A DNA stretch of 56,375 nucleotides from Deltaproteobacteria bacterium (GTDB lineage: Bacteria > Myxococcota_A > Polyangia > Nannocystales > Nannocystaceae), in NCBI GenBank assembly GCA_003696955.1, contig RFGU01000014.1, positions 1-56,375 of the forward strand. Direction: 5' to 3'. The position numbers were made by a program, and so were the translations under genes. The notes beneath the pieces were generated by a model that saw only the letters and a program-made list of their open reading frames with translations, was not told where the DNA came from and searched no databases. Of this stretch, positions 7,652-17,286 are shown piece after piece; within the stretch, counting starts at the first letter, position 1; each line of letters starts with the position of its first letter.

Positions 7652-9481
7652 ATGGGCTCGTCCCTGCCCCCCTGCCCCCACTGCGGGGAGACCCACCCCG
7701 AGGACGTCCTCAAGTGCCCCAAGACCGACGCCCTCCTCGACCTCGAGGGGCGGCGCCTTGCGGCCAAGTTCCGGCTCGTGGCGCGGCTCGGGACCGGGGG
7801 CATGGCCGAGGTGTGGCTCGCCCGCAACGAGTTGGTGGACAAGGACGTCGCCATCAAGCTCATTCGCCCGGACATCGCCAAGGACGAGGAGATGTTGGCC
7901 CGGTTTCGCAACGAGGCCAAGGCGGCCGGGCGAATCGGCAATCCCCACATCTGCGAGATCCTCGACCTCGGTCAAAGCGCCATCGGCCCCTTCATCGTGA
8001 TGGAGTTGCTCGTGGGCGAGAGCCTCGCGTCGGTCCTGGCGGGCGGCGCCACGTTGGCCCCGGACGTCGCCGCAGCCATCGCACGGCAGGCCCTCGAAGG
8101 TCTCGAAGCGGCCCATCGCGCCGGGATCGTCCACCGCGACCTGAAACCCGAGAACCTCTTCCTCCACGCCCCAGAGGGCTCGCCACCCATGGTCAAGATC
8201 ATGGACTTCGGGGTGTCCAAGTTCCTCGACGGCACGGGGGAGGCCGAGACGGCCCACGGCATCTTGCTGGGAACGCCGCAGTACATGGCACCGGAGCAGG
8301 TTCGCGGGGCACGCAATGTCGATCCGCGCACGGACGTCTGGGCCATGGGCGCCATCCTCTATCGCGCACTCGCCGGCAGGGATGCCTTCAAGGGCGAGAC
8401 CATGGCCGCAAGCCTCCTCAAGATCGCGAGCGAGGCGCCCCCGCCCCTGGCCGACCTCGCGCCGGAGGCACCTGCAGGGTTGGTGCGCATCGTTCAACGC
8501 TGTCTCGAGCGCGACCCCAAGGCGCGCTATCCCTCCGCGGAAGCGCTACGCAAGGCGCTCGAACCCTTCGCCCGGCCGGGCCCTTTGCCCACGGGCCTCG
8601 CCCAAGGCAATCAGCCCCCGGAGGCGGCCCCCACCGTGGCCCAAAGCGAGATCCAACCCACGGTGCCTCGGCCCGCCGAGGCGGTGTCCCCCCCTTCGGC
8701 CCAAGGGGGGCGAAGGTGGCTCGCCGGTGCGTTCGCGGGTCTCGTGGCGCTCGGCGCAGCCGCGTGGATCTACTGGGGAGCGACGGGGCGCTCGTCGGGC
8801 GAGGCGCAGGCCCAGGCGACCTCCCCGGAGACGAAGGCCGGCCAGGCCGAGGAGACCGAGACCGCGGCATCCGTGCCGACACGGGTCGAGCCGCGCCGCA
8901 AGAAGTCGGCCGGTCCCCGTCTCGCCGAGGAGTTGCCCGCGCCGAGCGCGGTCGCGGCCACCGGGGGGCGCGAGCTTCCGGACGTCGTCGAAGCCTCGAC
9001 CGGGACCGCACCTTCGGATACCGGAACCGCACCTTCGGAGGCTTCGGGCGGTGCGGCCCCGTCGGCCGGCACCGGCGGGCAGCCCGGCTCGCCCGTCGAT
9101 GGCGGTGACGATCCGGTGCACGACGAACGCCCGAGCCCTGCACCTGCGCCCTCGGCCCCGAGCCCCCCACCGGCGGGGACGGTGCGCATCGGCGACTACC
9201 TCGTCCCCGCCGAGCGGCCCGGCCGCATGACCCACGCCGAGGCCCGGGCCCACTGCCGCGCCCTCGACGAGCGCCGACACCTCGGCTTGTCGGGTTGGCG
9301 CCTTCTGCCCCTTTCGGCGGTGCCCGCGATCCCCGACGCCAAGGGGCTGCCGACGGGGCGCTTTTGGACCGCGGCGAACTGGAAGGGCAAGGGCAAGGTC
9401 GTGTCCCTGCCGAGCGGCCGGACCGACTCGGCGTCGGTGAGCCGCAAGTTTCGGCCGCTCTGCGCGGTCAAGCGGCCCTAG
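7652..9481 (+). CDS. Transmembrane Ser/Thr protein kinase with zinc ribbon and C-terminal DUF1566-like domain
   Basis: 609 residues. A short Cys ribbon (CPHCG...KCPKT, residues 8-24) precedes a complete Hanks-type kinase. Visible elements are the P-loop GTGGMAEVW (about 47-55), catalytic Lys69 in VAIKLI, HRDLKPEN near 160, DFG near 185 and the APE loop. A disordered Pro/Ser/Thr-rich linker, one membrane segment near 355-375 (WLAGAFAGLVALGAAAWIY) and a second low-complexity linker with TGTAPSD/TGTAPSE repeats follow. The last 95 residues (GDYLVPAERP to FRPLCAV) resemble the Lcl/DUF1566 fold with a GWRLLPLSAV core, so they should lie outside the membrane as a sensor or ligand domain. All key kinase residues are present. 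A TGATAC hexamer 11 nt before the ATG could be a -10 element of a short-leader transcript. Confidence 0.92.
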   Translation: MGSSLPPCPHCGETHPEDVLKCPKTDALLDLEGRRLAAKFRLVARLGTGGMAEVWLARNELVDKDVAIKLIRPDIAKDEEMLARFRNEAKAAGRIGNPHICEILDLGQSAIGPFIVMELLVGESLASVLAGGATLAPDVAAAIARQALEGLEAAHRAGIVHRDLKPENLFLHAPEGSPPMVKIMDFGVSKFLDGTGEAETAHGILLGTPQYMAPEQVRGARNVDPRTDVWAMGAILYRALAGRDAFKGETMAASLLKIASEAPPPLADLAPEAPAGLVRIVQRCLERDPKARYPSAEALRKALEPFARPGPLPTGLAQGNQPPEAAPTVAQSEIQPTVPRPAEAVSPPSAQGGRRWLAGAFAGLVALGAAAWIYWGATGRSSGEAQAQATSPETKAGQAEETETAASVPTRVEPRRKKSAGPRLAEELPAPSAVAATGGRELPDVVEASTGTAPSDTGTAPSEASGGAAPSAGTGGQPGSPVDGGDDPVHDERPSPAPAPSAPSPPPAGTVRIGDYLVPAERPGRMTHAEARAHCRALDERRHLGLSGWRLLPLSAVPAIPDAKGLPTGRFWTAANWKGKGKVVSLPSGRTDSASVSRKFRPLCAVKRP

Positions 9482-9915
9482 GGAGCCGTGCTCCGCGGGT
9501 CCGGGTCGTCGAGCGGAGCGCCTGCGCCTCCGGCCACCGCGACGGCGACCGCCGCGGCCACGTCGTCGGCGTGGGTCAGGCTGACGAGCACCCGGTCGAC
9601 ACCGCATGACGAAGCCGCCCGAAGCGCCACGCCGTGGAGACGCACCGCCGGGCCGCGACGACCCGCGACGGCCGCGACGATCTCCACGTCGTGCCAACCG
9701 ATGCCGGCAGGAGCCCCGAGGGCCTTGCTGACGGCCTCCTTGGCGGCGAAGCGGGCCGCGAACGACTCGGGCGCCCGACCGCCCCGGGCGCGCCCGTAGG
9801 CGATCTCCTCCGGCAGGAAGATCCGACGAAGGAAGCGTTCACCATGGCGCTCGATGGCCCGCGCCATGCGATCCACCGGACAGACGTCGAGTCCCACGCC
9901 GACGACGGACGTCAT
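9478..9915 (-). CDS. acpS: Holo-[acyl-carrier-protein] synthase AcpS
   Basis: 145 residues. It transfers 4'-phosphopantetheine from CoA to acyl carrier protein. The signature elements are GVGLDVCPVDRM at the N-terminus (Mg-binding Asp), then FAARFAAKEAVSKALG (Glu and Lys of the WxxKEAxxKA-type motif) and VLVSLTHADDVAAA. Its ATG overlaps the glmM stop by 4 nt (ATGA), so it is the last gene of the folP-cdaA-glmM operon. Its stop overlaps the stop of the convergent kinase gene at a shared CTAG. The last 15 residues are low complexity. Confidence 0.94.
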   Translation of the reverse strand: MTSVVGVGLDVCPVDRMARAIERHGERFLRRIFLPEEIAYGRARGGRAPESFAARFAAKEAVSKALGAPAGIGWHDVEIVAAVAGRRGPAVRLHGVALRAASSCGVDRVLVSLTHADDVAAAVAVAVAGGAGAPLDDPDPRSTAP

Positions 9916-11276
9916 GGCCCCTCGACGAGATCGAGGTCCGCGGCCACGGCCTCCTCGAGCCTGGCCAGGGCCCCGGGCAGGACCTCGGGGTCGCGAGCCT
10001 CCACCATCAAGCGGATCTTGGGTTCCGTACCCGAGTAGCGCACGAGCACCCGCCCCTGTCCCATGAATTCGCGTTCGAGCTCCGCAAGCACCCGTTGCAA
10101 GGTGGCGAGCTGCTCGATGGGCGGTTTGGCTCGTACCTTCAGGCTGACGGTCCGCTGGGGGAACGGCTCGAACGGCGCGACGAGTTCGGACAGGGGGCGT
10201 CCCATGCGGCGCATCACCGCCAGTACGTGGAGGGCCGCCACCAGCCCGTCGCCCGTGGTGCTGTGCCGCAGGAAGACGAGGTGCCCCGACTGTTCTCCGC
10301 CGAGCACGTGCCCGCCACGGCGCATGGCGTCCACCACGTAGCGATCCCCCACCGGCGTCCGCAACAGCGACACGCCCACCTCCTCGAGCGAACGCTCGAG
10401 GCCCATGTTGGACATGACGGTCCCGACCACGGTGCGCGACGGCAGCTCCCCGCGCGTCACCAGATCCCGCGCGCACAGGGCCAAGATGGCATCCCCGTCC
10501 ACGAGACGGCCCTTCTCGTCGCAGAAGATGGCCCGGTCCCCGTCGCCGTCGAGGGCGATCCCGATGTCGGCCCCCACCTCCCGCACCTTGGCCTGCATGG
10601 CCGCGGGCGCGAGTGCGCCGCAGCCGTCGTTGATGTTGACCCCGTTGGGGGCCACGCCGAGGGGCGTGACGTCCGCTCCGAGTTCGGCGAAGACGAGCGG
10701 CCCTACGAAGTAGCCCGCTCCGTTGGCGCAATCGACCACCACCTTCGTCCCCTCGAGGTCGAGTTCGTCCGGGAACGCCAACTTGACGTGGGCGATGTAG
10801 CGCCCCCGGGCGTCTTCGATGCGCTTGGCCCGCCCCACGTCGGCCCCCTCCGCGCGGCGTTCGTCGAGTTCGTCGCTCGCCATCAACCGTTCGAGGCGCC
10901 GTTCCGTCTCGTCTGGGAGCTTGAAGCCATCCTCGGCGAAGAGCTTGATGCCGTTGTCCGAGAATGGATTGTGGCTGGCGGAGATCACCACCCCCGCGTC
11001 GGCCCGCATGCTGTGGGTGACGTGGGCGATGCCCGGCGTGGGCAGGGGTCCGACGAGGAAGACGTCGGCGCCCATGGCGCAAAGCCCGGCCGTGACGGCC
11101 ATCTCGAACATGTAGCTCGAGCGCCGCGTGTCCTTGCCGACGATGACCTTGCCGTGACGGCCGAAGTGGTGGGCCACGGCGAGTCCCACGCGCAGGGCCG
11201 TCTCGGGGGTCATGGGTGCCACGTTGGCGCGCCCCCGGATCCCGTCGGTACCGAAGAGTCGTCGCGATTCGGACAT
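9912..11276 (-). CDS. glmM: Phosphoglucosamine mutase GlmM
   Basis: 454 residues, standard for GlmM, which converts glucosamine-6-P to glucosamine-1-P for UDP-GlcNAc, peptidoglycan and LPS. The start LFGTDGIRGRAN, phosphoserine loop VVISASHNPFSDNG, metal loop DGDGDRAIF, sugar loop GGEQSGHLVF and phosphate loop RYSGTEPKIRLMVE are all present. It lies 13 nt after ybbR and overlaps acpS by 4 nt. The cdaA-cdaR-glmM order is the classic c-di-AMP locus known from Firmicutes, where CdaA and GlmM bind each other. ATG at 11276 begins the family-standard N-terminus; the frame is open further upstream, but that part overlaps ybbR. Confidence 0.97.
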   Translation of the reverse strand: MSESRRLFGTDGIRGRANVAPMTPETALRVGLAVAHHFGRHGKVIVGKDTRRSSYMFEMAVTAGLCAMGADVFLVGPLPTPGIAHVTHSMRADAGVVISASHNPFSDNGIKLFAEDGFKLPDETERRLERLMASDELDERRAEGADVGRAKRIEDARGRYIAHVKLAFPDELDLEGTKVVVDCANGAGYFVGPLVFAELGADVTPLGVAPNGVNINDGCGALAPAAMQAKVREVGADIGIALDGDGDRAIFCDEKGRLVDGDAILALCARDLVTRGELPSRTVVGTVMSNMGLERSLEEVGVSLLRTPVGDRYVVDAMRRGGHVLGGEQSGHLVFLRHSTTGDGLVAALHVLAVMRRMGRPLSELVAPFEPFPQRTVSLKVRAKPPIEQLATLQRVLAELEREFMGQGRVLVRYSGTEPKIRLMVEARDPEVLPGALARLEEAVAADLDLVEGP

Positions 11277-11289
11277 GGTCCGGGTGGTT

Positions 11290-12267
11290 CTACCCTCCGT
11301 CCGCCCCGGCGTCACGCGCCGTCGGACGGGAGGACGTGTCGGCCCGCGGCTTTCCGGAGAGCACCCGGACGGCGTCGACGCGAAGGGCACGGCGCACCTC
11401 GGGCGGGGCCTCGTCGGTCACGCGCACCCGCGGGTGGCCGTCTCCGTCGGCCGACGGCTCCACCACCAGCAACGCCTCGAGGTCGTCCACGGCCTCGAAG
11501 GCGCGGGGCGGACCGACCACGGTGACCTCGAGTTCGCCGCGGCCGTCGAAGTTTGGGATCCGCACCGTTCGCCGGATCGCGGAGGGGGCGATCCGGACGG
11601 AGACGCGCACCACCGGAACGCCCCCCGGACGCGACGAGAGGAACTCGACGTCGGCCGGTGGCGGGGCAAGGCCGACCTCCGCGATCAGGTCGTGCCGAGC
11701 CCCCGACACGTCGACCGGCTCGGTCCACAGGTGCTCGATGCCCTCGAGCTCGGACACCGGACCGCGAACGAACCACTCGTCGGGGCTGGCACGGGCCCCC
11801 ACCACGCGGTAGCCCGCAGCGGGCACCCCGACGATCCGCGCTTCGATGGGGATGGGTACCTCCGCGACGGGCTCGAAGCGAACGTCCACGCGCCGATGGC
11901 GGAGCCGCTCCACCCGGACGCCCGCCGGCAGGACCAGCCCGCGGGGATCGAGGACGAGCGGTCCTTCCGCCAAATCCGACAACCGCACCCGCAAGGGCGG
12001 CAGCCGCTCCGATTCGAGGCGAGCGAGGGTGCCCCACGGACCGCGCAGCACGGCCTCGACGTGCTCGGGCAGCGCAGATCGAACGACACGGGTCGGGTCG
12101 GGAACGTACTGCACCGGGATCTCGACGACCTTCACGACCTCGTTGCGGACCGCCACGAAGAGGCCGAGCGCGACGAGGAGGGCCAGGAGCTTGGTCGCGA
12201 GATCGTCCACGAAGATCCAGCGAACGACGCGAGCGACGCGCCGTCCCATGCTCGGGCGCTCCGTCAC
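11290..12267 (-). CDS. cdaR: YbbR/CdaR-domain membrane protein, diadenylate cyclase regulator
   Basis: 325 residues. One N-terminal membrane segment (about 22-41, LATKLLALLVALGLFVAV) is followed by consecutive YbbR repeats. Each is about 75-80 residues and shows the typical VVKVVEIPVQY, VRLSDLAEGPLVL and FEPVAEVPIPIEARIVG beta-rich pattern; three or more are discernible. CdaR modulates CdaA in bacteria where it was studied. Translation probably begins at GTG 12267, which overlaps the cdaA stop (GTGA). ATG 12249 is an alternative six codons later. The C-terminal 20 residues are disordered. Confidence 0.88.
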   Translation of the reverse strand: MTERPSMGRRVARVVRWIFVDDLATKLLALLVALGLFVAVRNEVVKVVEIPVQYVPDPTRVVRSALPEHVEAVLRGPWGTLARLESERLPPLRVRLSDLAEGPLVLDPRGLVLPAGVRVERLRHRRVDVRFEPVAEVPIPIEARIVGVPAAGYRVVGARASPDEWFVRGPVSELEGIEHLWTEPVDVSGARHDLIAEVGLAPPPADVEFLSSRPGGVPVVRVSVRIAPSAIRRTVRIPNFDGRGELEVTVVGPPRAFEAVDDLEALLVVEPSADGDGHPRVRVTDEAPPEVRRALRVDAVRVLSGKPRADTSSRPTARDAGADGG

Positions 12268-13091
12268 GGCCTACCTCCGGCGGCGGCGGCGTCGGTGGAG
12301 CGCGCGCCCTCCGATTCGCTGCCCCGGCGCGCCCCCACGAACGCGTCGAGCCGATCCTGCAGCTCGCCCAGGGTCAAGGGGGCCGAGATCTCGCCACGGT
12401 ACGCGACGCGGATCTCCCCTCGCTCCTCGCTGACCACGATCACCAGGGCGTCGGAGTCCTCGGAAAGGCCGATCGCGCCCCGGTGCCGTGTGCCGAAGCG
12501 CGGGTCGAGATCCGTGCGGACGGTCAGGGGACAGACGAGGCCGGCCCGCACGATCCGATCCCCGTCGATGACGATGGCGCCGTCGTGGGCGAGATTGGCG
12601 GGATGGGGGACCGCCAGCGCCACGAGCAGGTCGGCCCGCACCGGAGCATCCACCGCCCGCCCCGGATCGCTGGCCACCTCGGCCAAATCCATCCGCCCCT
12701 GGAGGGCGATCATGGTGCCGACGCCTCCGCGAACGATCCGATCCACCGCCGTGACGATCTCCTGCACCGTCGATCGGTGACCGGCGACTGCACGGTGGGG
12801 CATGAGGCGCTGCCCGAAGAGCAACAATCCGCGCCGAAGCTCCTGCCGGAAGACGACGATGAGGATCAGGATGAACGAATCGAAGAAGTACCGCAGAACC
12901 GTCGCGGTCGCGATGAGGTCGAGCCAACGAACGAGCCCGGCAAGGGCACCGATGACGAGTAGGGCCAGCGCCACGGGCACGGCCCGGGTGCGCCGAACCA
13001 CGCGCAGTGCCCCGTAGGCCATGACATAGAGCAGCACGAAGTCCAGAACGTCCCGCCACGAAAGGGCGGTCAAGAGGTCGCCGATCTTCAT
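12264..13091 (-). CDS. cdaA: Diadenylate cyclase CdaA (c-di-AMP synthase)
   Basis: 275 residues. Three N-terminal membrane helices (about 15-85: VLDFVLLYVMAYGAL, VALALLVIGALAGLV, FFDSFILILIVVF) precede the DAC domain. The catalytic motifs are DGA in NLAHDGAIVIDGD near residue 169 and RHR in FGTRHRGAIGLSE near residue 199; GLSE and SDALVIVVSEE complete the domain. It condenses two ATP to c-di-AMP at the inner membrane. It overlaps folP (ATGA) upstream and cdaR (GTGA) downstream, so the genes are translationally coupled. The last 30 residues are low complexity. Confidence 0.96.
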   Translation of the reverse strand: MKIGDLLTALSWRDVLDFVLLYVMAYGALRVVRRTRAVPVALALLVIGALAGLVRWLDLIATATVLRYFFDSFILILIVVFRQELRRGLLLFGQRLMPHRAVAGHRSTVQEIVTAVDRIVRGGVGTMIALQGRMDLAEVASDPGRAVDAPVRADLLVALAVPHPANLAHDGAIVIDGDRIVRAGLVCPLTVRTDLDPRFGTRHRGAIGLSEDSDALVIVVSEERGEIRVAYRGEISAPLTLGELQDRLDAFVGARRGSESEGARSTDAAAAGGRP

Positions 13092-14035
13092 GGGCTGCCA
13101 CCATCCACGGTCGACGGGGCATGCCGCACGTACGCCGCCGCCGCCTTCTCGGCCACGGTGAGGGCGGCACGCGTCTCGGCGACGTCGTGGACCCGCACGA
13201 TTCGGGCACCCGCCCCCACGGCCAGGACCGCCGCGGTCACGCTCGGTACGAGGCGCTCGCCGACGTCGCGACCGGTCATGGCGCCGAGGAACCGCTTGCG
13301 ACTCGCCCCCACGAGCACCGGGCAGCCGCATGCCGCCTCGAGGTCGCCCGCCGCCACGAGCAGCGCCGCGCTCTGTTCGGCCGTCTTCCCGAATCCAATC
13401 CCGGGATCGACCACGATGGACGCAGATGAAACCCCCGCCGCACGAGCCCGCTCGACCGCACCGGCGAGTTCCGTGGCCACCTCCTCGATCAGCCGCTCGA
13501 ACGCGATGTTCTCCTGCATGGTGCGGGGCTCGCCGCGCAGGTGGGACACCACGAGACCGGCGCCCGCGTCCGCGCACACCCCCGCCATGGCCCCGTCCGC
13601 AAGGCAACTGATGTCGTTGACCAGGGCCGCGCCGGCTTCGAGGGCGCGCCGCGCGGTCTCGGCGTGGCGGGTGTCGATGCTGATGGGGACGGGCACCTCG
13701 GCCGCAAGCGCCTCCACCACGGGCAACACGCGAGCACATTCCCGTTCGACCGGCACGGGCTCGGCACCGGGGCGGGTGGACTCGCCGCCCACGTCCAGGA
13801 GATCGGCACCCTCGGAGACCAGCGCCTTCGCCTTGCGTACGGCGACGGCCACGTTGGGGCGATCCGTCCCCGGCGCGAGCAGCTTGCCGCCGTCGAAGAA
13901 GCTGTCCGGCGTGATGTTGAGGATCCCCATGATGCGCGGCCGCGAGAGATCGATGGACGTGCCGCGCGCCTCGAGCAGAAGGCCCGTTCGCGGCAGGAAC
14001 CCTCGAAGCGACGGAAGGCAGGTCACGGGCGACAT
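13088..14035 (-). CDS. folP: Dihydropteroate synthase FolP
   Basis: 315 residues, slightly longer than typical (about 280). It condenses p-aminobenzoate with the pterin pyrophosphate in folate synthesis. Visible family motifs are [16 protein letters not shown] near residue 35, [14 protein letters not shown], a D-T-R-H strand, [23 protein letters not shown] and [13 protein letters not shown] 14035 is preferred; a GTG four codons upstream (14047) is also open. folP next to cdaA is a frequent arrangement in proteobacterial and actinobacterial genomes. It overlaps cdaA by 4 nt and follows the sigma54 activator by 57 nt. Confidence 0.95.
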   Translation of the reverse strand: MSPVTCLPSLRGFLPRTGLLLEARGTSIDLSRPRIMGILNITPDSFFDGGKLLAPGTDRPNVAVAVRKAKALVSEGADLLDVGGESTRPGAEPVPVERECARVLPVVEALAAEVPVPISIDTRHAETARRALEAGAALVNDISCLADGAMAGVCADAGAGLVVSHLRGEPRTMQENIAFERLIEEVATELAGAVERARAAGVSSASIVVDPGIGFGKTAEQSAALLVAAGDLEAACGCPVLVGASRKRFLGAMTGRDVGERLVPSVTAAVLAVGAGARIVRVHDVAETRAALTVAEKAAAAYVRHAPSTVDGGSP

Positions 14036-14092
14036 GCTACCAGCCACGGCGCGCCCACCGCGGCCTCGCCCGGCGGGCTCCGGCCCCGCCCG

Positions 14093-15463
<1,371 letters not shown>

Positions 15464-15592
15464 GGCCCCAACGCTACCAAGGACCGACCGCCCGCGACGA
15501 GGGTCGTGTCCGGCCGTGGTGTTCGCCCCCCACTTGGGCCGTTGCGTGGGGGCATCGCCCCCCACCGGTCGCCCTTCACCGCTTTCGCGCCG

Positions 15593-15622
15593 TTGACTGC
15601 GCAAGGTGCTGCTCGGTACGCT
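15593..15622 (+). promoter_or_regulatory. Candidate sigma70-type promoter for the Glt/Nfs-like operon
   Basis: TTGACT at 15593-15598 is separated by 18 nt from TACGCT at 15617-15622. The -35 element is close to consensus; the -10 matches only three of six. It would place transcription start about 10 nt before the GTG at 15639. No good -24/-12 (sigma54) site was found in the same region. Confidence 0.3.
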
Positions 15623-15638
15623 CTCGGTTGCGCGGACC

Positions 15639-16496
15639 GTGCGTCGCCGGAACTCCACAAACCGCCCTTCCCCGGCGTTGCACACGCTCGCCGCCTGCAC
15701 CGCCGCAGTCGTCCTGGCACTTCCGGTTCCGGCCGGTGCGGCGTGCGAAGGCAACGAACCCGAGGCCACCGACGGCCCCGTTGCGGGCGCCGCCTCCGAG
15801 GGCGCCTCGCCCGCAAAGGGCGCGACGACCACGGAACGGTCCGGTCAGGCGCCCCCGTCGGCCGCAGAGACCCTCGGACGGATCCCCGGCCAGGTCAGAT
15901 GTCTCGATGCAGCCGTGCTCGACGAGGTTGGTGCCGCGCGGCGCCGCAAGGGCGTGCAGAAGCGCCCGTTTCGCAAGCGCCTGCGCGCCACCGTCGAGAT
16001 CGCCGGCGGTGCGTACGCCGGTGACCTGTCGGACACCCAATGGCAGACGGGCGGCCGCCTTGCCTTCTGGGTGACCGAGACGTTCGGATTCGACGTGGCC
16101 TATCGGCTCACCCCCATGACCCTGCGCCTCGAACGCAGCGCGACGGCCTTCACCGGAGCCGACCGCTATCCCGACGGGGTGCGGGAGAACCTGGCCCACA
16201 CGATCCTCGGCCACCTCGCCTGGGCGCCGTTCCACACCAAGCTACGGGCGGGCCGCGAGCGGGTGGTCCACGGCGACTTCATCCTCTACGCCGGGGCCGG
16301 TCCGACCCTCCACGACTCGCGCCGCGGGCTCGGCGTCGAGTTCGGGAGCGCCTTCGCCCTCTACCCGGTGCGGTGGCTGTCCGTTCGCCTCGACCTGGCC
16401 GATCACGTCCTGGCCCAGGAGATCCTGGGCAGCCGCCGTCTTTCCAACAGCCTCGTCTTCTCCCTCGGTCTCGGGATCTGGATCCCGTTTCGTTGA
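15639..16496 (+). CDS. Outer-membrane beta-barrel protein, GltA/GltB/NfsA-like
   Basis: 285 residues from GTG 15639. A basic n-region ([10 protein letters not shown]) and hydrophobic core ([14 protein letters not shown]) form the signal peptide. A low-complexity spacer leads to [11 protein letters not shown] and then [22 protein letters not shown], the start of a barrel with [33 protein letters not shown] and [14 protein letters not shown], ending GLGIWIPFR. This pattern (a K-R-x-F entry, DLSD loop, GxG strands, LxDHVLxQE near the end) is that of the myxobacterial outer-membrane barrel family containing Glt and Nfs barrels. GTG 15606 is an alternative start giving a longer n-region. It opens a ten-gene coupled operon. 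Family placement is from memory of motif and order, without a search. Confidence 0.85.
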   Translation: MRRRNSTNRPSPALHTLAACTAAVVLALPVPAGAACEGNEPEATDGPVAGAASEGASPAKGATTTERSGQAPPSAAETLGRIPGQVRCLDAAVLDEVGAARRRKGVQKRPFRKRLRATVEIAGGAYAGDLSDTQWQTGGRLAFWVTETFGFDVAYRLTPMTLRLERSATAFTGADRYPDGVRENLAHTILGHLAWAPFHTKLRAGRERVVHGDFILYAGAGPTLHDSRRGLGVEFGSAFALYPVRWLSVRLDLADHVLAQEILGSRRLSNSLVFSLGLGIWIPFR

Positions 16497-16498
16497 CC

Positions 16499-17278
16499 AT
16501 GTTCGCCGCCTTCCACGCCAGCCTCTTGCTCGCCGCCGTCTCCGCCGAGGCGCGCGTGGATGCCTGCGCCGCCGACACGGCCGAACCGGCGACGCCGACC
16601 GCCCGGACGGCCGAGCGCCGCGCCGACGCGGCCGCATCGACCAAGACGAAGGGCGCCGGCGACGGGCCGGGGGCAGGCGGCAAGTGCGTCGACACGGTCG
16701 CCGCCGAGACGCTGCTCGCCAAGCGCAAGATGCGGCTTACGACCGACCGACTCTTCGTCAAGAACCTGCGCCACGAACTGGCCGTCTTCGGCGGCTACTA
16801 CGTGGCGGACCTCTTCGACGGGACCTTCAGCCTGGGCGGAAGCTATACGTTCTTCATGTCGGAGAACTTCGGCACCGAGTTGTCGGTCTCCTGGTCCCGC
16901 CTGCGCACGAGTACGGCCGACGTCATCGAAAAGGCCAACAACTTCGACCTCGACCTCGAGGGTCGGCGCGACATCGTCCGTGTGTTCGGCACCCTGGTCT
17001 ACTCACCGCTCTACGGGAAGGTGCGGCTCTTCGCCAAGCCCATCGTCCGTTACGACTTCTATCTGGCCGCTGGCCCCGGCGTCGTGGTGGACCCGGTGAG
17101 TTTCGGGGCCGCCGGCAACTTTGGCGTCGGGGTGCGGATCTTCCTCCACCAGGCGGTCACCTTGCGCTTCGACCTGAGAGACTACCTCTTCCGCCAGGAG
17201 ATCCTCTCCGAGTCCTACCTCGTCAACGATCTGGCGTTCACGGCCGGGATCGGTGTCCTCCTTCCGCTGCACAACTAG
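16499..17278 (+). CDS. Second outer-membrane beta-barrel protein, GltA/GltB/NfsB-like
   Basis: 259 residues, ATG 2 nt after the previous stop. A short signal peptide (MFAAFHASLLLAAVSAEA) and an Ala/Thr/Lys-rich spacer precede KCVDTVAAETLLAKRKMRL and FVKNLRHELAVFGGYYVADLF, the same entry architecture as its neighbour. Strands follow (GGSYTFFMSENFGTELSVSW, YDFYLAAGPGVVVD, VTLRFDLRDYLFRQE) and the end is VLLPLHN. The two barrels are diverged paralogues of similar length, as in the gltA/gltB and nfsA/nfsB pairs. They are expected to sit in the outer membrane and bind the periplasmic TPR proteins encoded downstream. Confidence 0.88.
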   Translation: MFAAFHASLLLAAVSAEARVDACAADTAEPATPTARTAERRADAAASTKTKGAGDGPGAGGKCVDTVAAETLLAKRKMRLTTDRLFVKNLRHELAVFGGYYVADLFDGTFSLGGSYTFFMSENFGTELSVSWSRLRTSTADVIEKANNFDLDLEGRRDIVRVFGTLVYSPLYGKVRLFAKPIVRYDFYLAAGPGVVVDPVSFGAAGNFGVGVRIFLHQAVTLRFDLRDYLFRQEILSESYLVNDLAFTAGIGVLLPLHN

Positions 17279-17286
17279 AGCCGACC

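Noticed and set aside
11277..11292. TAGAAC 10 nt before glmM as a possible -10 element
   Set aside because: The TAG is the stop codon of ybbR, so the match is explained by coding sequence.
15464..15640. A sigma54 (-24/-12) promoter for the Glt/Nfs-like operon driven by the adjacent activator
   Set aside because: Scanning GG-N10-GC on the plus strand gave only one weak match (GG-GTCGTGTCCG-GC) with poor flanking bases. The activator's target is left open.
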